Position numbers and translations under genes: made by a program. Shown piece by piece: positions 25,316-38,860 of a stretch of DNA of 64,000 nt. Under the pieces are notes generated by a model. That model was given only the letters and a program-made list of their open reading frames with translations, was not told the origin of the DNA and ran no database searches. Origin of the DNA: Fratercula arctica (lineage: Eukaryota > Chordata > Aves > Charadriiformes > Alcidae); assembly GCA_947846985.1 (NCBI GenBank), contig CANTUZ010000002.1:155739889-155803888 (forward strand), written 5' to 3'. Positions within the stretch are counted from its first letter, which is position 1, and each line of letters starts with the position of its first letter.

Positions 25316-28300
25316 ACATTGATTCCTGCTACAAAAAGCAAATTTAATTCTGAAATTATCTTCTATGTATAATGTATGCAAAACATCAGTCAAAATTATT
25401 CCACTGTAATTAGTAGTAGGGGAGTCTGAGCCAGAATTCAGTGATGAGTGAGAGGACACCACACACTACAAATGTTTCTGAAAAATTTGAGTGAAGAAGG
25501 TGAAAAAACCAGGATAGCAAGCAATGTGGTAAGCATGACCTATGAAAGAGTCAGAAAGAAGTGAGATTAGGGAAAAGCATGACAATGGTCTTCAAATATG
25601 CAAAAAAAAATTGTATTTCATGTTCTCTGTGAAAAGGACAAGAGGAAATCAGTAATAATTCGTAGCAAAGATGACTTCAGCTACAGAATGCCATGTACGA
25701 GGATAGTAACACTGAGTGACAAAGTATGCTGCAGACTCTTGTTCACTGGGTGACTCTAAAAAAGGATCAGACAAGGTCAGCATATCTAAACATGGAGACT
25801 GTCTAAATAATCACTCAAAGACCCAGACAGTTACAGTTCTCTTCCCCCAAATATATTCTCACTGTTTTGTGTGGAGAGAGGAGAGAGGGCAAGGACTAAT
25901 AAACAGGCTCTGCTCATAAGAAGCTATAACTGGATCCTATACAGATTATCTGAGCCGTACAAATGGGCCATTTTCAAAGCACTCTTATTTCCCTGTTCAT
26001 AGAGGAGCCAATATGAAAGTCACCAAAGATAGCATTATCACGTGAAAGGCACTAACAAAGACAGGCTGGGTAAGTCTGAGTTTGGAGCATCCCTTCAGTT
26101 ACCATCCAGAGGCTTTTCCTAGAGCACAGACAAAGTATCGTGAGTGCATTCTGCCTGTAAGTAGGATTAATCAACTGAAAAAGTTTGCTCACTCTGACAT
26201 TTTTGTAAAGGTAAGTTTTCATAGGCATTAGTGTAAATCTGACACCTAGTTGACATTAATTTCCAGTGGAACTTGGTGATTTGTCATGGGAATGTATTTG
26301 TATTAATTTAATCAAAGGCCACTGGAGAAGGTATAGCCTTGGCTAATATCTCAGCCCCACGTTCCCCTCCAAGCATTCTGCTCCGCCTCAGAGCCCGTAT
26401 CTGCCTCCTTGCATCTCCTGTGAAGCTTCTGCAAGTTCCCATGTGTTAATAGATTCCCCCACCTGGTGCAGCACCCTCCTCACCAGAGCCCATTCCTGCT
26501 CACCCCGTCCCTGGTCCACCCCTCTTTCAGGTCACTTCACTGCCTTTAAGCCCAAACAAACACAAAACACAGCTGTCCTTCTCTCACTGTCTTCCAGCCG
26601 CTAGGAACCAGGGATGTGGAAGTGGCTAATTGCATATGGCATCTTGCTGGACTTCAATGGCATTGAGGAAAAGCAAGTGTGATTCAGCTAAGGGCTATTT
26701 GGGTATGTCAGTAGTTATGAAAACCCCACTTGGACAGCACAGGAGTGTGAAACGACGCTTCTTTAGAAAAAGTGTGAGGCCCTTGAGGTTAACATGTTCA
26801 TTAATTGCAGCGTTGCCCAGAAGTTATTTTGCTTTCAAGCCTCTGAGCAGAACGAGGTCAGTCTCTACATTTGCTTCCCTGCTAACGGAATTTGTTAATC
26901 CTGTAATGTTTATGCTGAGCTTTAACAGTGTTGCTCCTTTTGTGACACAGTATTTTCCTTTGTGTTTTGTGGGAGATAGATAGATGCATCAGGAGAAACC
27001 AGCTGTGGGTCTGGCTACTTGGACAGGAGAACAGAGGGGATCAAAACCAATATCTCTGCCTCCCTCATGCCTACAGAAGGCTGCTCCCAATTTTTCACCA
27101 ATTTTTCACATGCTATGACTTCTACCTAAAACCAGTAAGAAAAATCTATTCCCATGTATTTCCTGGTAGACTGTATCTGAAGATTTAAGTAAATTATATT
27201 AAACCCCTTACAGCGTGTCAAGACAGGCAAGCCCAATCTACTTTCTAGCATGCTTTCACATGAATTAGAGCATACTTTTATTGAGAAAAAGACCCTTCAA
27301 ACTGCAAAAAACATTGCTAACAGAGAGACATGAACTTGAATACGTAAAATCCAAACTGTATGCAGTAAAATCCTGCCTCATTTCCTTAGGAAAGGATAAA
27401 AAATAAAATACCGTTGTGTTGAGTGGCAGCTCCTTGAGGAAGCTGGAGACATGTTTTGTAAGGATGTGTGGAAGTCCATAATGTAAAAGCCTGTGCAAGA
27501 CAGGTTTTATGAATAAAAAGAGGCATCAAAGTCCATTTTTGACATATATTTTCTAAAATTCAGTGATTTTGTGCCTCTCAAATAGCCCAAGAATGGACTT
27601 CTATACTGACAGGTGTCAAATGGTCAACTTGACAAACTCCTTCAAATCTACTTACTTACCGTATGTACGTGGTATCAGACCCTGCTATCGATTTTATAAA
27701 GTATTTATTACTTTTGCGATGAAGGCTAGTGTGGCTGCTATGCAATTTTAGTTTCATTCCTAGCTGAGGAATTCATAGCACTTCACACTCTGACTGACTA
27801 AGCTTCCCCTTTGCCTAAAGCAATGAATATCATTAAATAGACTGGGCAAGAGAACTCTTAAAAGTTATGCAGTGATTTTGTGACTTGAAGTTACAACTTT
27901 CAATGGCTGCGTAAGGTTTAATCACCAAGCGAGACCTTAATTCATGAACTCAGTGGTAAGACAGTTACAGATCTCAGAGAGAAACTTTAAAAGGCCCTTT
28001 AATTGAGATTAAAAGAATGATTGCCCTAATCAAGAGAGGCTGTGGGCATTTCTCCTAAGATAATCATCATCAGCTGCCAGATCAGGATGCATTTTCCTTG
28101 AACAGTTGTTTCCGCTTGCAGGGTGTTGTTACGTGAAGATCTTACGAGGAGCAGAACATCTCTTAAGGAGCACCTCCGTGTTGCCTAATTACACATTCTG
28201 CAATAGCACACACTAACACAACCTCCTCTCCTGACTGGAGACACACAAGCGTAGTGTAAATAAACACCCCTGCCTGAGCAAACTCCTCATCTCAGGACTG

Positions 28301-30843
28301 AAACTCCTCATGGGGAAATCAGCAGAGTGACTCCAAACTACATCAGACCCTAGGCGTTAAATCCTGGCTTAAATAAAATCAAGGATGAAAGCTACACCAT
28401 AGCCTGTCGACATAAACAGCAAACTTTCTGTGGATTTTGGTAGGCTGTGATTAAATTAAGAAAACAAGCCTTATTAGGTAGATAACAAATACGAGTTCTG
28501 AAGAGGAAGACAGCTTTTCTGTCATAACCAGCTGTTTTAGCATGGAGCAGCTTCACGCGATAACGGCTGCTTGGCTTAGCAGTCCAAAGCTCTTCCATGA
28601 AATTACATGGAAGGGACAGGGCAGAAGTTAAAGTGTTCTGAGGCAGCGGACAAAAGGAAGCTGCTCTCTGCAGAGAAAAGAAAGGAAAATGCCTTGTTGA
28701 CTTCAATCATCCGCAGACAAAGCACCTGAGTACCTGCTGAAAGATTAAACCTTTAGAAAATGGTCTGCTTTCATCATATGTGCCATTTTATCTTTTGCCT
28801 CCTGTTCCCATGACCTGGATAAAGATCTGTTTGTCAAGAAACATCAAGAAACAATACTGATATGGTCCAAAACCAAATTACAGGATAAGTCCTCCACACT
28901 AAGCCTTGTCTGAGGCCTCTACAGTCACCTGGCAACAAACTCTGCCACAGTCGTATTTCCTCTGCTCGTCCCCAGCTGCGTGTCTCCCATTGCCAGGCGG
29001 TGACTGACCAAAGTCCACTTTCATCTGCTCCCGCGATGTGACAGATGGCAGCGGGTATTGCTGTCTGCACGGGCTCAGCGATGAGCAGCGTACGGTTAGT
29101 GTGATGGAGCTGGGCACAGAGCACAGAGGGCACAGAGAGCACTTACTGTCTCACAGAAACCCAGAGCTCGTCAGACGCCATTCATCTTGTCCAGGCTAAC
29201 CAGAGAATATGTTAATGCCCGGGCAGTAAGCGGCCAAACAGAGGAAAAACTCTGCTGAAAAAAAACCGATTCCTTCATTAGGAAGGCAGACTGCCTTGGC
29301 ATTTTGCACATTTTTTACCTCCAAACCAAACAATGCAATTGTTCCTATTTCGATTTTCAGAAAAGAGCAAGCCAAGAACCTTATTTTTTACTCAACTTAC
29401 TTCTATCTGATTATCTGTCATCCCCACTCATTCCTGTTTTCTCCACCTTCACCTCTCCATCCTCACCTGTACTGGAAGCGTTCTCATCAGAGACCTTCTC
29501 TTCAGTTATCCATAGGGTACTGAGTACTCTACAGCCTAGAATTTTCTAAGACCAAACATTAATTAAACCACATATCCACAAGTTTTCATAGCCCAGAGCT
29601 GAAAAAAACAATGATTGCTCCTGGGCTAACGCTCTGCCGAGGAGGCTAGGAATTAGGGAAAGGCCAGGGGAACACGAGTAATTGTGTCACAGCAATTTAA
29701 CGACCTCTCAGTCACCTGCCAAATCATGGCAACTTTTGATATTTATTTTCATACACTATTCCACCTGGTGTATAAAATACATTCTCTAAAATAACTATTT
29801 GACTTGTTAAGTACTTAGACTGCTTGCAGGTACCTGTTAATACTCTGAGGATGTTTATTTATAACCAGGACTGTCCTCATTTAACATGCATATATGAAAA
29901 GCAATAGCAAACATCGCTAGACGATCCGTGTTTTCTCTCTCTGTTTTGCATGAAGACCTTGGTGAATAACAGAACAAATTATCAGTAAACATCCCATATG
30001 AATTTGAAATTAACTCATTTCATCTGTGCTTACGCAAGTTCCATTCTCCTTTCTGCAAATATGCAATTGCTTTTTACTGTCCATGGAAAGCGAATGTAGA
30101 GGTGCAGTTTGTACGTGCCAGTATTTGTGCTGGCAATGATTGTGTCCATCCAGGAGCTGCTGGAGAGAGAGAGATGTGCTACCCGAGTCAGCAGCACAGC
30201 TCAGACTTTGGATACACCAAATCAGTCTGTAAAACTAAATATTGGTAAAAATAGTCATTAATTAAGTTCCCATAGCAAGTTCATTTGAGAAAGTGAGAAT
30301 CTGTTTTTTTTCTCTTCCGATCTAATTGCTGCCCTCTTTACACGTCGTTTATATGCAGGAGGGTCTAATGACTATGAATAAATAATATGCTCTTGGGGGA
30401 ATGATTACACGGTTTCAGATTCTACTTCCTTTAGTGCAGAAGGAGGTGGCAGACTAAATTTTATGGGCTGTTGTTACTCCACACTATTTGGGACAACACT
30501 TTAACGACATTTTCCTGTGCACCGGTACCAAAGGCACAGAGAATTTGGGAGAGAAATTTGCTTCTAGATAAGAAATCATGTAAAGTGCAGTGGCATTTCT
30601 GAGAGGGGCAAGTCAGATCACATCCAATGTCACACTTTCTTGGTCTCAGGGGAGAGAGGTACTACTGGCTTGACAAGGCTGTGCAGGAGCTATGCGCAAG
30701 TTACGTGTGAGCCATTTCAATATGTCACCTCTTCTGCTCATCTCACCTGTTCTCACCAAGTTACATGGCCTGGCAGTTCCTTTGAAGTTCATTTGCCTCA
30801 CTGAACACTGAATTGCCTGGACAGCAGTTTACCCACACTTACT
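25316..30843. other. Non-coding stretch, no recognised gene
   Basis: About 5.5 kb of unique-looking DNA. The longest frame, 26630-26983 on the plus strand (117 codons), shows no domain and is taken as chance. No RNA gene or datable repeat was recognised. Confidence 0.6.
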
Positions 30844-30889
30844 AAAAGAAAAAAAAAAAAAAAAAGAAAGAAAGAAAAGAAAGAAAGAA

Positions 30890-30965
<76 letters not shown>

Positions 30966-30966
30966 A

Positions 30967-31006
<40 letters not shown>

Positions 31007-31021
31007 AAAAAAAAAGAGAAA
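30844..31021. repeat. (AAAG)n tetranucleotide microsatellite, about 178 bp
   Basis: An A-rich head (30847-30865) leads into AAAG units with a few AAAAG interruptions near both ends (about 30877, 30889 and 30966) and a long uninterrupted core at about 30892-30964. The tail becomes poly(A). Only purines occur on the plus strand throughout. Long pure cores are typically highly polymorphic in length and are hard to assemble, so the written length may not equal the true one. Confidence 0.97.
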
Positions 31022-34000
31022 GTAATTCTAGAAGGATATTATTGCTCAGGGAACATCATTACAATTTTGTCATTAGGAAATTAGTGACCTACATAATTTA
31101 TACTCAGAAGTGTAAGTGATATTGCAGACGACCTCTCTTCTATGAGATCCCAGCATGGGGGCTTGGCATCTTTTTAACTGATGCATTAGCATGTGTCAGA
31201 TTCAGACAGCCATCTGAAATTACTAGCTGTGATTAATATAATTAATTATCTACTATTAGGTGCACCCATATTTTGGTAAGACCCTTTCAGAGGCTGAGAT
31301 AATTAGACATATTAGCTGAAAGACATCCATACAGCTTATACCTAAAATGATTAGGAGGTAATAAGACACATTTCCTGCTTTCACAAATAATTCTGCATAT
31401 GAGGCTGTAGAAAAACAATGAAGTTTACAAGTAATAAATCAGGTCAATTCTAAAGCTGATGATAATTACACTACAAATAGAACTTGGAAAAATGTTCTGG
31501 CAAAGAGGTTGTCATCGCTGAGCAATACAGCGATGAGGACTGACCCTATTCACAAATTCAGGGGACAGTTTGATCAAAGGAAGAGGAGATCCTTTGGTGA
31601 AGATGACACAACATTACATACTGATGCTTTCATTTCTTAAAATGGCCTTTTGTTGCAAAAGTGAATAAGTAACTTGAAAAGGCTAACTAAACTCAAATCA
31701 AAATGATACCTTTTCTTTGTGATCACTCTCTTCTCTATGTGACACAAAAAGGGAACAAAAAGTGATTTTGCTCAAATAAAATAGTCAACCACAAACCCAA
31801 ATATTTCCCAGTTTTTTTCTTTCTCAAGAAAATAAAATATATCTAATCTAAAATTACTTCCCCCTCCTTTTTTTTTTTTTTTTCAGATGCTCAGATGAAC
31901 AACAACAAAAATTCTTTCCTCTGCCTTAGGCATGACCCCAATAGAAATTTTTTACACTTTGACACAATGTGTAATCTGCTTTTTATATTCCAGTAAGAAG
32001 CATTTCAGACAGAACAATGATTTCTCCATTTTATTAGAAATTCCACCAGTCTCTGCTGTGCTGGTCTGAAAAGGCACATTGTAACCCCTCTGTGAAAAAG
32101 AGGAGGCAAGATAGGAAGGGTTTACTAGATAAACACAAGCAACAGATGCACAAAGATTATGCTGTCCTTCTTATGAGCAATGTAGTAATGGCAATACACT
32201 TACATTAATAATTATACGATGACAGAATTAGGTCAAAACATACAACTTTTTCATAGTCACATTCACGCCATGAAATGATGAAGCGATACCTCTCTTCGGG
32301 CTGTCCCAGCTGACATGTCCACACTCTACAGTACCGTAGGGCAAGGTACTGGCTCAGGCCTGGAACCCTATTTACAACATCCATGTGAATACTGATAACT
32401 CCAACGCTTTTTAGCTGGTGGGGATCTCAACAAAATAACGTAGTAGACATGAGTCTGTGTGCATGTGTATAACACAACGTAGCCTTAAGAGAGTGTTATC
32501 GCACAAAACAAGAACAGTAGAGGTTATCCTTTGGCAAGATAAAACTAGCAAGACAAGAATATTTATTCCTTATAGACTAGAAGACTGAGAATATGGTCAT
32601 TACCTATAAATGACTTTATAGCTTTGTCCTACAAACTCCTTTTGTGCCCAACCCGTCTCTACGAGCCTCGGGACAGCTGGCAAAATCCCCTCTGAGGGTT
32701 ATTTGGCTGGCATACAGATGCATAAGAACTCTGCAACATGTGAAAACCTTAATTAAATATATATCAGTATGTAGGTATATGGGCATTTGTCACATGTTGT
32801 ATGTCTTCACCTGTTATGGACTGGGGATATTGATGACTCTTTCCAAACTCACATAAGATGGTAATGTAGCAACAGACTGAGCTCAACGAAGGGTATGTAG
32901 GATAAAGTTGCAAAGTCATTTACAAGGTAGCAGACCTTTTTTTTTTTCTTCCAACACATGAAAACTAAATATTCTCAACCTATTAGTATTAGCTTGGCAA
33001 TAAATAACATGTACTGTTGCTGTTTTGTACAAAACTGTTCTCCTAAACCCTTGTTGTGTTTTGCCACTGCTGCTTGCCACTGTTAAGGCAGAAAACAGGG
33101 AAAGATTTTTGTGTTGTTTCTAAAGTTCTGGTAGGGATGAGCCCTGCTGTCGCTGAGGTAAGAGCCACCCCTGCATGTGACACCATGCAGGTGCTAGTAA
33201 TTCTGGCTTTTGGTGGCTTGCTGTGTGCTAAGGACATTACGTCATTGCACAATTGGGATCATCACTCAAAGTATGAGACAGGCTGCTGCTCGTATTAGAC
33301 CAGGCTATTTGGGGTCAGATTATCTAGCAGAGCATCCTGTCTCCAGCGAGGATCAACAAGTGAATACAAAGGAAGGAACATAAGAAAAAGGCCGTCATGC
33401 AGTGATTCCTCTCCAGGGTGCTCTGCCAGCCTCCAAATCACTTACGAGTCACATACTTCTTGGAGAGTTGTCTTTGCTTTCAATGGCCTCCAGTAGGTCT
33501 GGACTCCATGACGTTGCCCAGTCACTGCATGTAAAGTTTTAGCACCCACGGCATCCCGAGACAGGGCGTTCTGCAGCTCTGCCACACACTGATGGACCCT
33601 TCGCCCCACGGGCTCCCTGAACCAAAGGGATTGCTGTCACACTCCAAGCAGGTTTTCTCCTTCCCTTTGCCATCTAGCTGCTCAGACTTCAAATAAGCTG
33701 CAACCCTAAAGAAAATAAGACAAATTCCAGATGACCTGTCTTTTGAAAACCAGTGTTCCCAGCATCTTTATCTATCTCTGTCTACACGCTATCCAAATTC
33801 ACCACCAGTTCACAGACATATCTCTTCTGGCTGTGAGACAATTGACTTTTTGTTTCCCAAGGACATTGGTCCTATTTCCTGAAGCAGGCTGCCAAAATCT
33901 GTCAAGTCATTTGTCCTTCTGCCAACCCTCACAAGCAGTAGGTTCCTTCTTTCTCCACCAGAAAGGAACAACGCCATCTTTCCCTCGCTCCCACACTGAG

Positions 34001-37000
34001 CAGAAGCAGAGAGGAAGGATCAAGGCACTGGTTCAGCCAAATTTGGGACCACAATTAATACCAGCGGGACTGGTTAGCTGCTCCCAGCAGTCTCCCGCAA
34101 CTGCTTCTTCTTCTTATGCCTAAAGCCACAACTGTTTTTTTCCAGAACAACTAAAACATCCATCACAGATTAAATGTCAGCAGAAAGACTGATTTCAAGA
34201 GATGTTTTTTTCCACCATTTTCTGCTTCTAATTTTGTAGCGTGATAAATTTTTAAGTACAAACGATTTTTTCTTCCTTTGGTAAAAAGTAAACTGCAAAC
34301 TTCCTGTGAATGAAAAACAATGTAGTGATTAAAAATAATTATAACAGATGACTCATGTGTCTACAGTGGTTTTTGCATCAGCAAATAAAATTGGTGAGAA
34401 TAGATGGAAAAAAGTGCATTGAAGTTGAACTACCAAATGCATCTTCCAAGCCCTCATTACCAATCCCTTTTTAAATGAAGTCTTTTTCATTGTAGATCAC
34501 CCAGCTACATTTTGCATTTGCAGGTTTTTTTAATTAAAAAATGAAAGAAAGAAAGAAAAATGGAATGAACACTCAAAGCGACACCTTTCCAGAACAAAGG
34601 ACTCTCCAAAATGTGAATAATTAGAGAGGTCTTCTAAGCTATGTACTCACTCACACACAGAAAAAAAAAAAAAACAAACAGTGAAGGAGGAATTACTGTG
34701 CCAAGTGAAGACCTTGCCAGCTTTTACTTATTCGTTTTTTCTCCCTTACAGTCTTCTGCTGAAACTCGTGTAATTCATCATCTTTTTAACTTAGGGGCTC
34801 TTTTTCCCATAGGATTCTAAACTTTGCCAGATGGGACCAAAATGATCCATTAATATGGTAAGCTATTGCTTCTTCTGCTAAGAGTTGCCAGTATTGACTA
34901 TTTGAGGTGAATACTGAGTGGGTGGGGGGTGAGTTAAAAGTTGGTTAGAATACTGGAGTATTTTCTATTTTCTCTTCTAAGGATGTTTTCTCCCGTTCTC
35001 TAATATTTGAGAACAGGAAGGAAGGAAGGAAGGACCCCTTCCCTTGAAACAGACACCTTTTCCTTCATAGTCTTTCCTCGATCTGTTTCTTTTCTTACCT
35101 ACCTTTCTGTTCTCCATTATAAAATTATTTGTGTCCTAGTGAGCCCACAGAGAAGGGCACCTCCCATCCTTAACAAGTCACTGAGAAGAAAGTCAAAGAA
35201 CAAGCGAGAAACACAAACATAAAGAAGTTAAATTATTTGCTAAGGATTGTGTCAGTAACGGATCCAAGAATATTTGATGGGGGCCAAATCTCGAACTTCC
35301 TGTTCTGGGGAACCAGTTAATTTGATATGATATCTAAAGAGCAGCTGCTTCTTTTCTTCAAGCACGATGGAGTCAGGTACTTTATTCAGCTGACAAAGGT
35401 CCCAAAGAGTGATCAAGAAGCCACGTAGAAATGGCTGACAGGAAACACAGCTTATCACAGGTCAACACTAACCAAGGAAAACTGAACTCACACGCTTCAT
35501 GGAGCTTGTATGTTTACTTTTCTCCTGAGCACAGATTAGTGAGCAGGACTCACACTGTCGTTGCCATCACCCATCTCCTGAATTCAGCTTGATGCTTACA
35601 GCATTCACCCAGAAACATCCTAGACTGAAGTACCTCCTTAACAAAGAGGATTCATGGGCACATTTCCCACATATTTAACCACCAGGATGTATCAAGTGGG
35701 TAACAATACTGCCATGCCTCAGTTGAAGCTGGGTCACTCTGGCCAGACCACAGGAGGTGGATTAGCTGAGTGGGTGTTACGGTCACGTCCCTCTTTCATG
35801 GACTGTTTATGCACTTCACATTGGACAGCTGTTGGCTATCTCCTTACCACCACTATTCTACAGCCTGCTGATCAAAGTATTTGCTCAGGGTCTGAATCCC
35901 TGAGGGCTGTGTGCTAGAAACCTCCCAATGAGATCAGTCGAGCCTTTCTTAGGATTGCCATGAGACTCAGCTCACCTCTGTACTGAATGTAGAGTGTACT
36001 GAACACCATCCTTCTGTGTTTTCCTAGGAGTCAAGTATTCTTCAGTATTTTACTACACTGCATTTTTGAGAGTTTTTCCTACTGGTGGGTCAGTAGGGTG
36101 AGAGGGGATTACCTGTAAGAGAGCAGTACCACATTGCTATGGACACAAGAACTATGATGGTTTCTGACTTGCTACAGCAGGGGTATCTGTCTCTGTGCCT
36201 ACAGGGCTGTTCTTCATCCAACAGGTAAGGCTGTCCCAGGGATCTCTGCATAAATACGCCGTCTATTATAAATATTTACATAGTGTTGCCTGCATTCAGT
36301 CTGGAGCCACCCTTCCCTGTCTCTGTTATACCTTAATGTTCCTATCACGGTTGTCAGTGAGGCCCTCCTAGGCAGCAGCCTAAAGATTTCTCCCTGCTTC
36401 TGGGCTGTCTCTATTTGTGGGTAGAAAAGCCAGGTCTACAGGGGGGAATTGCAAAATTGTTATTGGCAAACTGCCCGTGCTCGGTGCCTGTAGCACCTCC
36501 GAAGTTCCCAGATGTGACAGAAAAAATTAGACCTGGAAGGTGGAAGGATGGAGCCAGACTCAGACTTGGGAGTTCAGCAGAACTTGCAGGGTCGAGCTAG
36601 ATGGGCCCCAGGAGATGAGGCTGGGAGATTTATAGTTGGGATAGCTGTTGGGTCTGGGCATCAGGCCAACCTCATTATCTAGACACAGCCGAAGAAGATG
36701 AACTCACAGAGTACAAACCTTGCATTGCAAACCACTTACACAGCTCTACTGTGCTAATTCTATTAGTACTGGTTTCCCTTTGCCTTCCAGCCTAAGCAAT
36801 CACTGCTTCAGTCTCACATGTCACCAGGAGTTCATACTCCTCCTCACCTCCTGCACAAGCCCTGCCGTTTAGCGGCCTGTTCTCTGTCAACAGCCGCTGT
36901 GCTCATGCCAGCAAGGCAGGCATTTTGGTTTGGTGGTGGACAAAGTTATTCCTGTATACAATATATAAAGGATTCTGGCATGAAAGACAAGACACTCTCA

Positions 37001-37966
37001 TCAATTATTGAGGCCTATCTCTGAACTTTTTTCCAGGTCCTATAAATACCTCTTCTCATAAAGGGCTTGAAAAACTTAATCAGCTGAATAAATAAGTCCA
37101 GATTGAGGGGTCTGCACCAGTTCAGCCTACTCCTGCTAACAAAGCTCTGGATCAGTGCATGGGAAGAGCCTCAGAAAATGTCTCTTCTCCCACCAGCTGC
37201 TGTCCTGGCTTAAGAGAATAAGCTTTTTTCAACAGCCTTCTACATCCCTTTCTCACTTCCCTGAAAAGCCCCGTTCAACTTTCAAGTGACAACATGATCA
37301 AACCAAGAAAATGCTTTCTTTGCTTACCCCACAACCTCAGGAAGTAGAGCCCATGTAGAAAACAAACACTTGAGCACATAAACATCTCTAAGCACATACA
37401 TGCATCTATCTTTTTAGACAAAGGCTCAAAAAGAGCAAGCACACAGTTAATTTTTTTGTTGAACTGGGCTCAGTACGACGAAGATGAACTCATGGTTAGG
37501 ATTCGGAAATCACAAAATTATTGTTTTTATTTGAATTACTGGCACATGCATCCAAAATAATAACTTCAGAGTTATTCAGAGCAATGTCAGAGCCCCACAC
37601 GGCCATTATCATAATGGTGGTTGGGCAAGAAAAGTACAAAGCTTTCCAAGGAAACCCATTAGATGCATTTTTTTTTCTGAGTCAATCTCCTTCTTAGTCA
37701 CATAGCATTAATATTTCTTGGGTTCTCTGGCATCCAACTTCTGGTGTTTGCTTTGGGTAGGATGACATTGCTTCATATCTCTACCAGGTGGACAGTCCAA
37801 CAGCAGGTTGTGAGTAGCTGACATATATTGGTTAAAAGCAGCATGTTCACTCTTCTAAATGCTTTTATCTGGGCATCAGGGCTAAGTTAGAAGATGACAG
37901 CTGATTTGTAATAAAAGTGGAGTTCTCTGTCTCTATAAGGAAGAGCTCTAGGCTGCCTACTTATTC
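31022..37966. other. Non-coding stretch, no recognised gene
   Basis: About 6.9 kb without a gene that can be supported. It holds a T16 run followed by CAG at 31868-31886, a short GAAA run at 34543-34560, a GGAA run at 35015-35034, and a splice-like pair around 36205-36224 (see findings). Short frames such as 33731-34123 have no domain. Confidence 0.55.
35015..35034. repeat. Short (GGAA)n microsatellite
   Basis: About five GGAA units. GGAA is the core of ETS-factor sites, but five units in a gene-free region prove nothing. Confidence 0.85.
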
Positions 37967-38039
37967 ATTACAAATAAACATTGAAATACAGTTGAAATAC
38001 AATTGAAATACATTGAAATGCAATTACAAATAAACATTG
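37967..38039. repeat. Compound short repeat: TTGAAATACA-type units inside a 17-bp direct repeat
   Basis: Four degenerate units of about 9-11 bp (TTGAAATACA, TTGAAATACAA, TTGAAATACA, TTGAAATGCAA) lie between two identical 17-bp copies of ATTACAAATAAACATTG at 37967-37983 and 38023-38039. The layout suggests local duplication followed by slippage. Confidence 0.85.
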
Positions 38040-38090
38040 TAAAAGGTAGTGATTATAACCTTCCTGGAACTTAAAATGGGCGCGCATGAG

Positions 38091-38112
38091 TTTTTTTTTT
38101 TTTTTTTTTTTT
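38091..38112. repeat. Poly(T) tract, 22 bases
   Basis: An uninterrupted T run. It could in principle be the poly(A) tail of a minus-strand retroposed transcript, but the sequence to its right (38113-38350) shows no recognisable gene body. Confidence 0.9.
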
Positions 38113-38730
38113 GTGGTTTGAGAAAGAAAATCTTGCTCTTGACATCTTTAGAAAATCAGGGATTTCTACCACTCTCCCAGGGACACACAAGCACACACAC
38201 GCAGTCTGCCGTTAAAGTGTCTCAGTTTTGTTTTGTAACAAATAGAGTTGAAAGTAGGAACCACTTTTATTTCAGATGGAGGCATTCACTAAACAAGGCT
38301 GAGGAGCACTGATCTGAGCTACTTAGCTGATCAATACTTCTTTTACATGCTTATCTGGAAACTTGTGATCTGCCCAACTCCAGTTTCATTTCACCAATTA
38401 AAATAAGAAAGGTTAAGCTTGGATTTATTTTTATAAGCAACCTGAACAAAGATTTTTATTGCCTGTTTTTCAGTTCTTAAAAATGTCATAAAGCCATCAT
38501 CTAAGTAATAGAGTTCATATTTGCTTCTAAGGACTGCATCTCTTTTAGATGACTCAGTAAAACAGCATGTTTGTAAGAAGAACACTTCAAGGAAATGGAG
38601 ATATAATACAGATAACACATTAATTACTTTTAGAAACCGATAGCATATCCCTGCATATTTTGCAAAACTGAAGTCTGTTGCCGTGGGTAGAAGGATGCAA
38701 CATTTTGGTGTATTTCCACTACACACTGCC
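38113..38730. other. Non-coding stretch, no recognised gene
   Basis: No gene recognised. A 111-codon minus-strand frame (38726-38391) has no domain and is treated as chance. Confidence 0.55.
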
Positions 38731-38860
38731 TGATTGGGAAGAAGTAGAGGAGGCCTTCAGACACTGGGAAGAAACAAAAAGGTCACAGGCCTCAGTATTC
38801 ATGGGGGACTTCAATGACCCCAGTATCAGTCACCGAGGTGAGCAGCTCCGGTGCTGACAC
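38731..38860 (+). mobile_element. CR1 LINE scrap: C-terminal part of the endonuclease domain
   Basis: An open reading segment reads EVEEAF...VFMGDFNDPSI. The motif GDFN (38804-38815) is the conserved core of the APE-type endonuclease that CR1 ORF2 carries ahead of the RT. The similarity is lost soon after it. The scrap lies upstream of an ORF1 remnant, which is the wrong order for a single CR1 (ORF1 should precede the endonuclease), so it is probably a separate older insertion or a rearranged piece. Confidence 0.7.

Noticed and set aside
24997..25341. 114-codon minus-strand frame ending in the CR1 3' UTR
   Set aside because: Complement of the conserved CR1 tail. The same tail yields a matching frame at 43769-44038.
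26630..26983. 117-codon plus-strand frame
   Set aside because: No domain, signal peptide, splice context or repeat identity. A frame of this length is expected by chance in 64 kb read in six frames.
30844..31021. Regularly spaced repeat that might be mistaken for an array of functional units
   Set aside because: The unit is 4 bp with no spacers. It is a microsatellite, not a CRISPR or satellite array.
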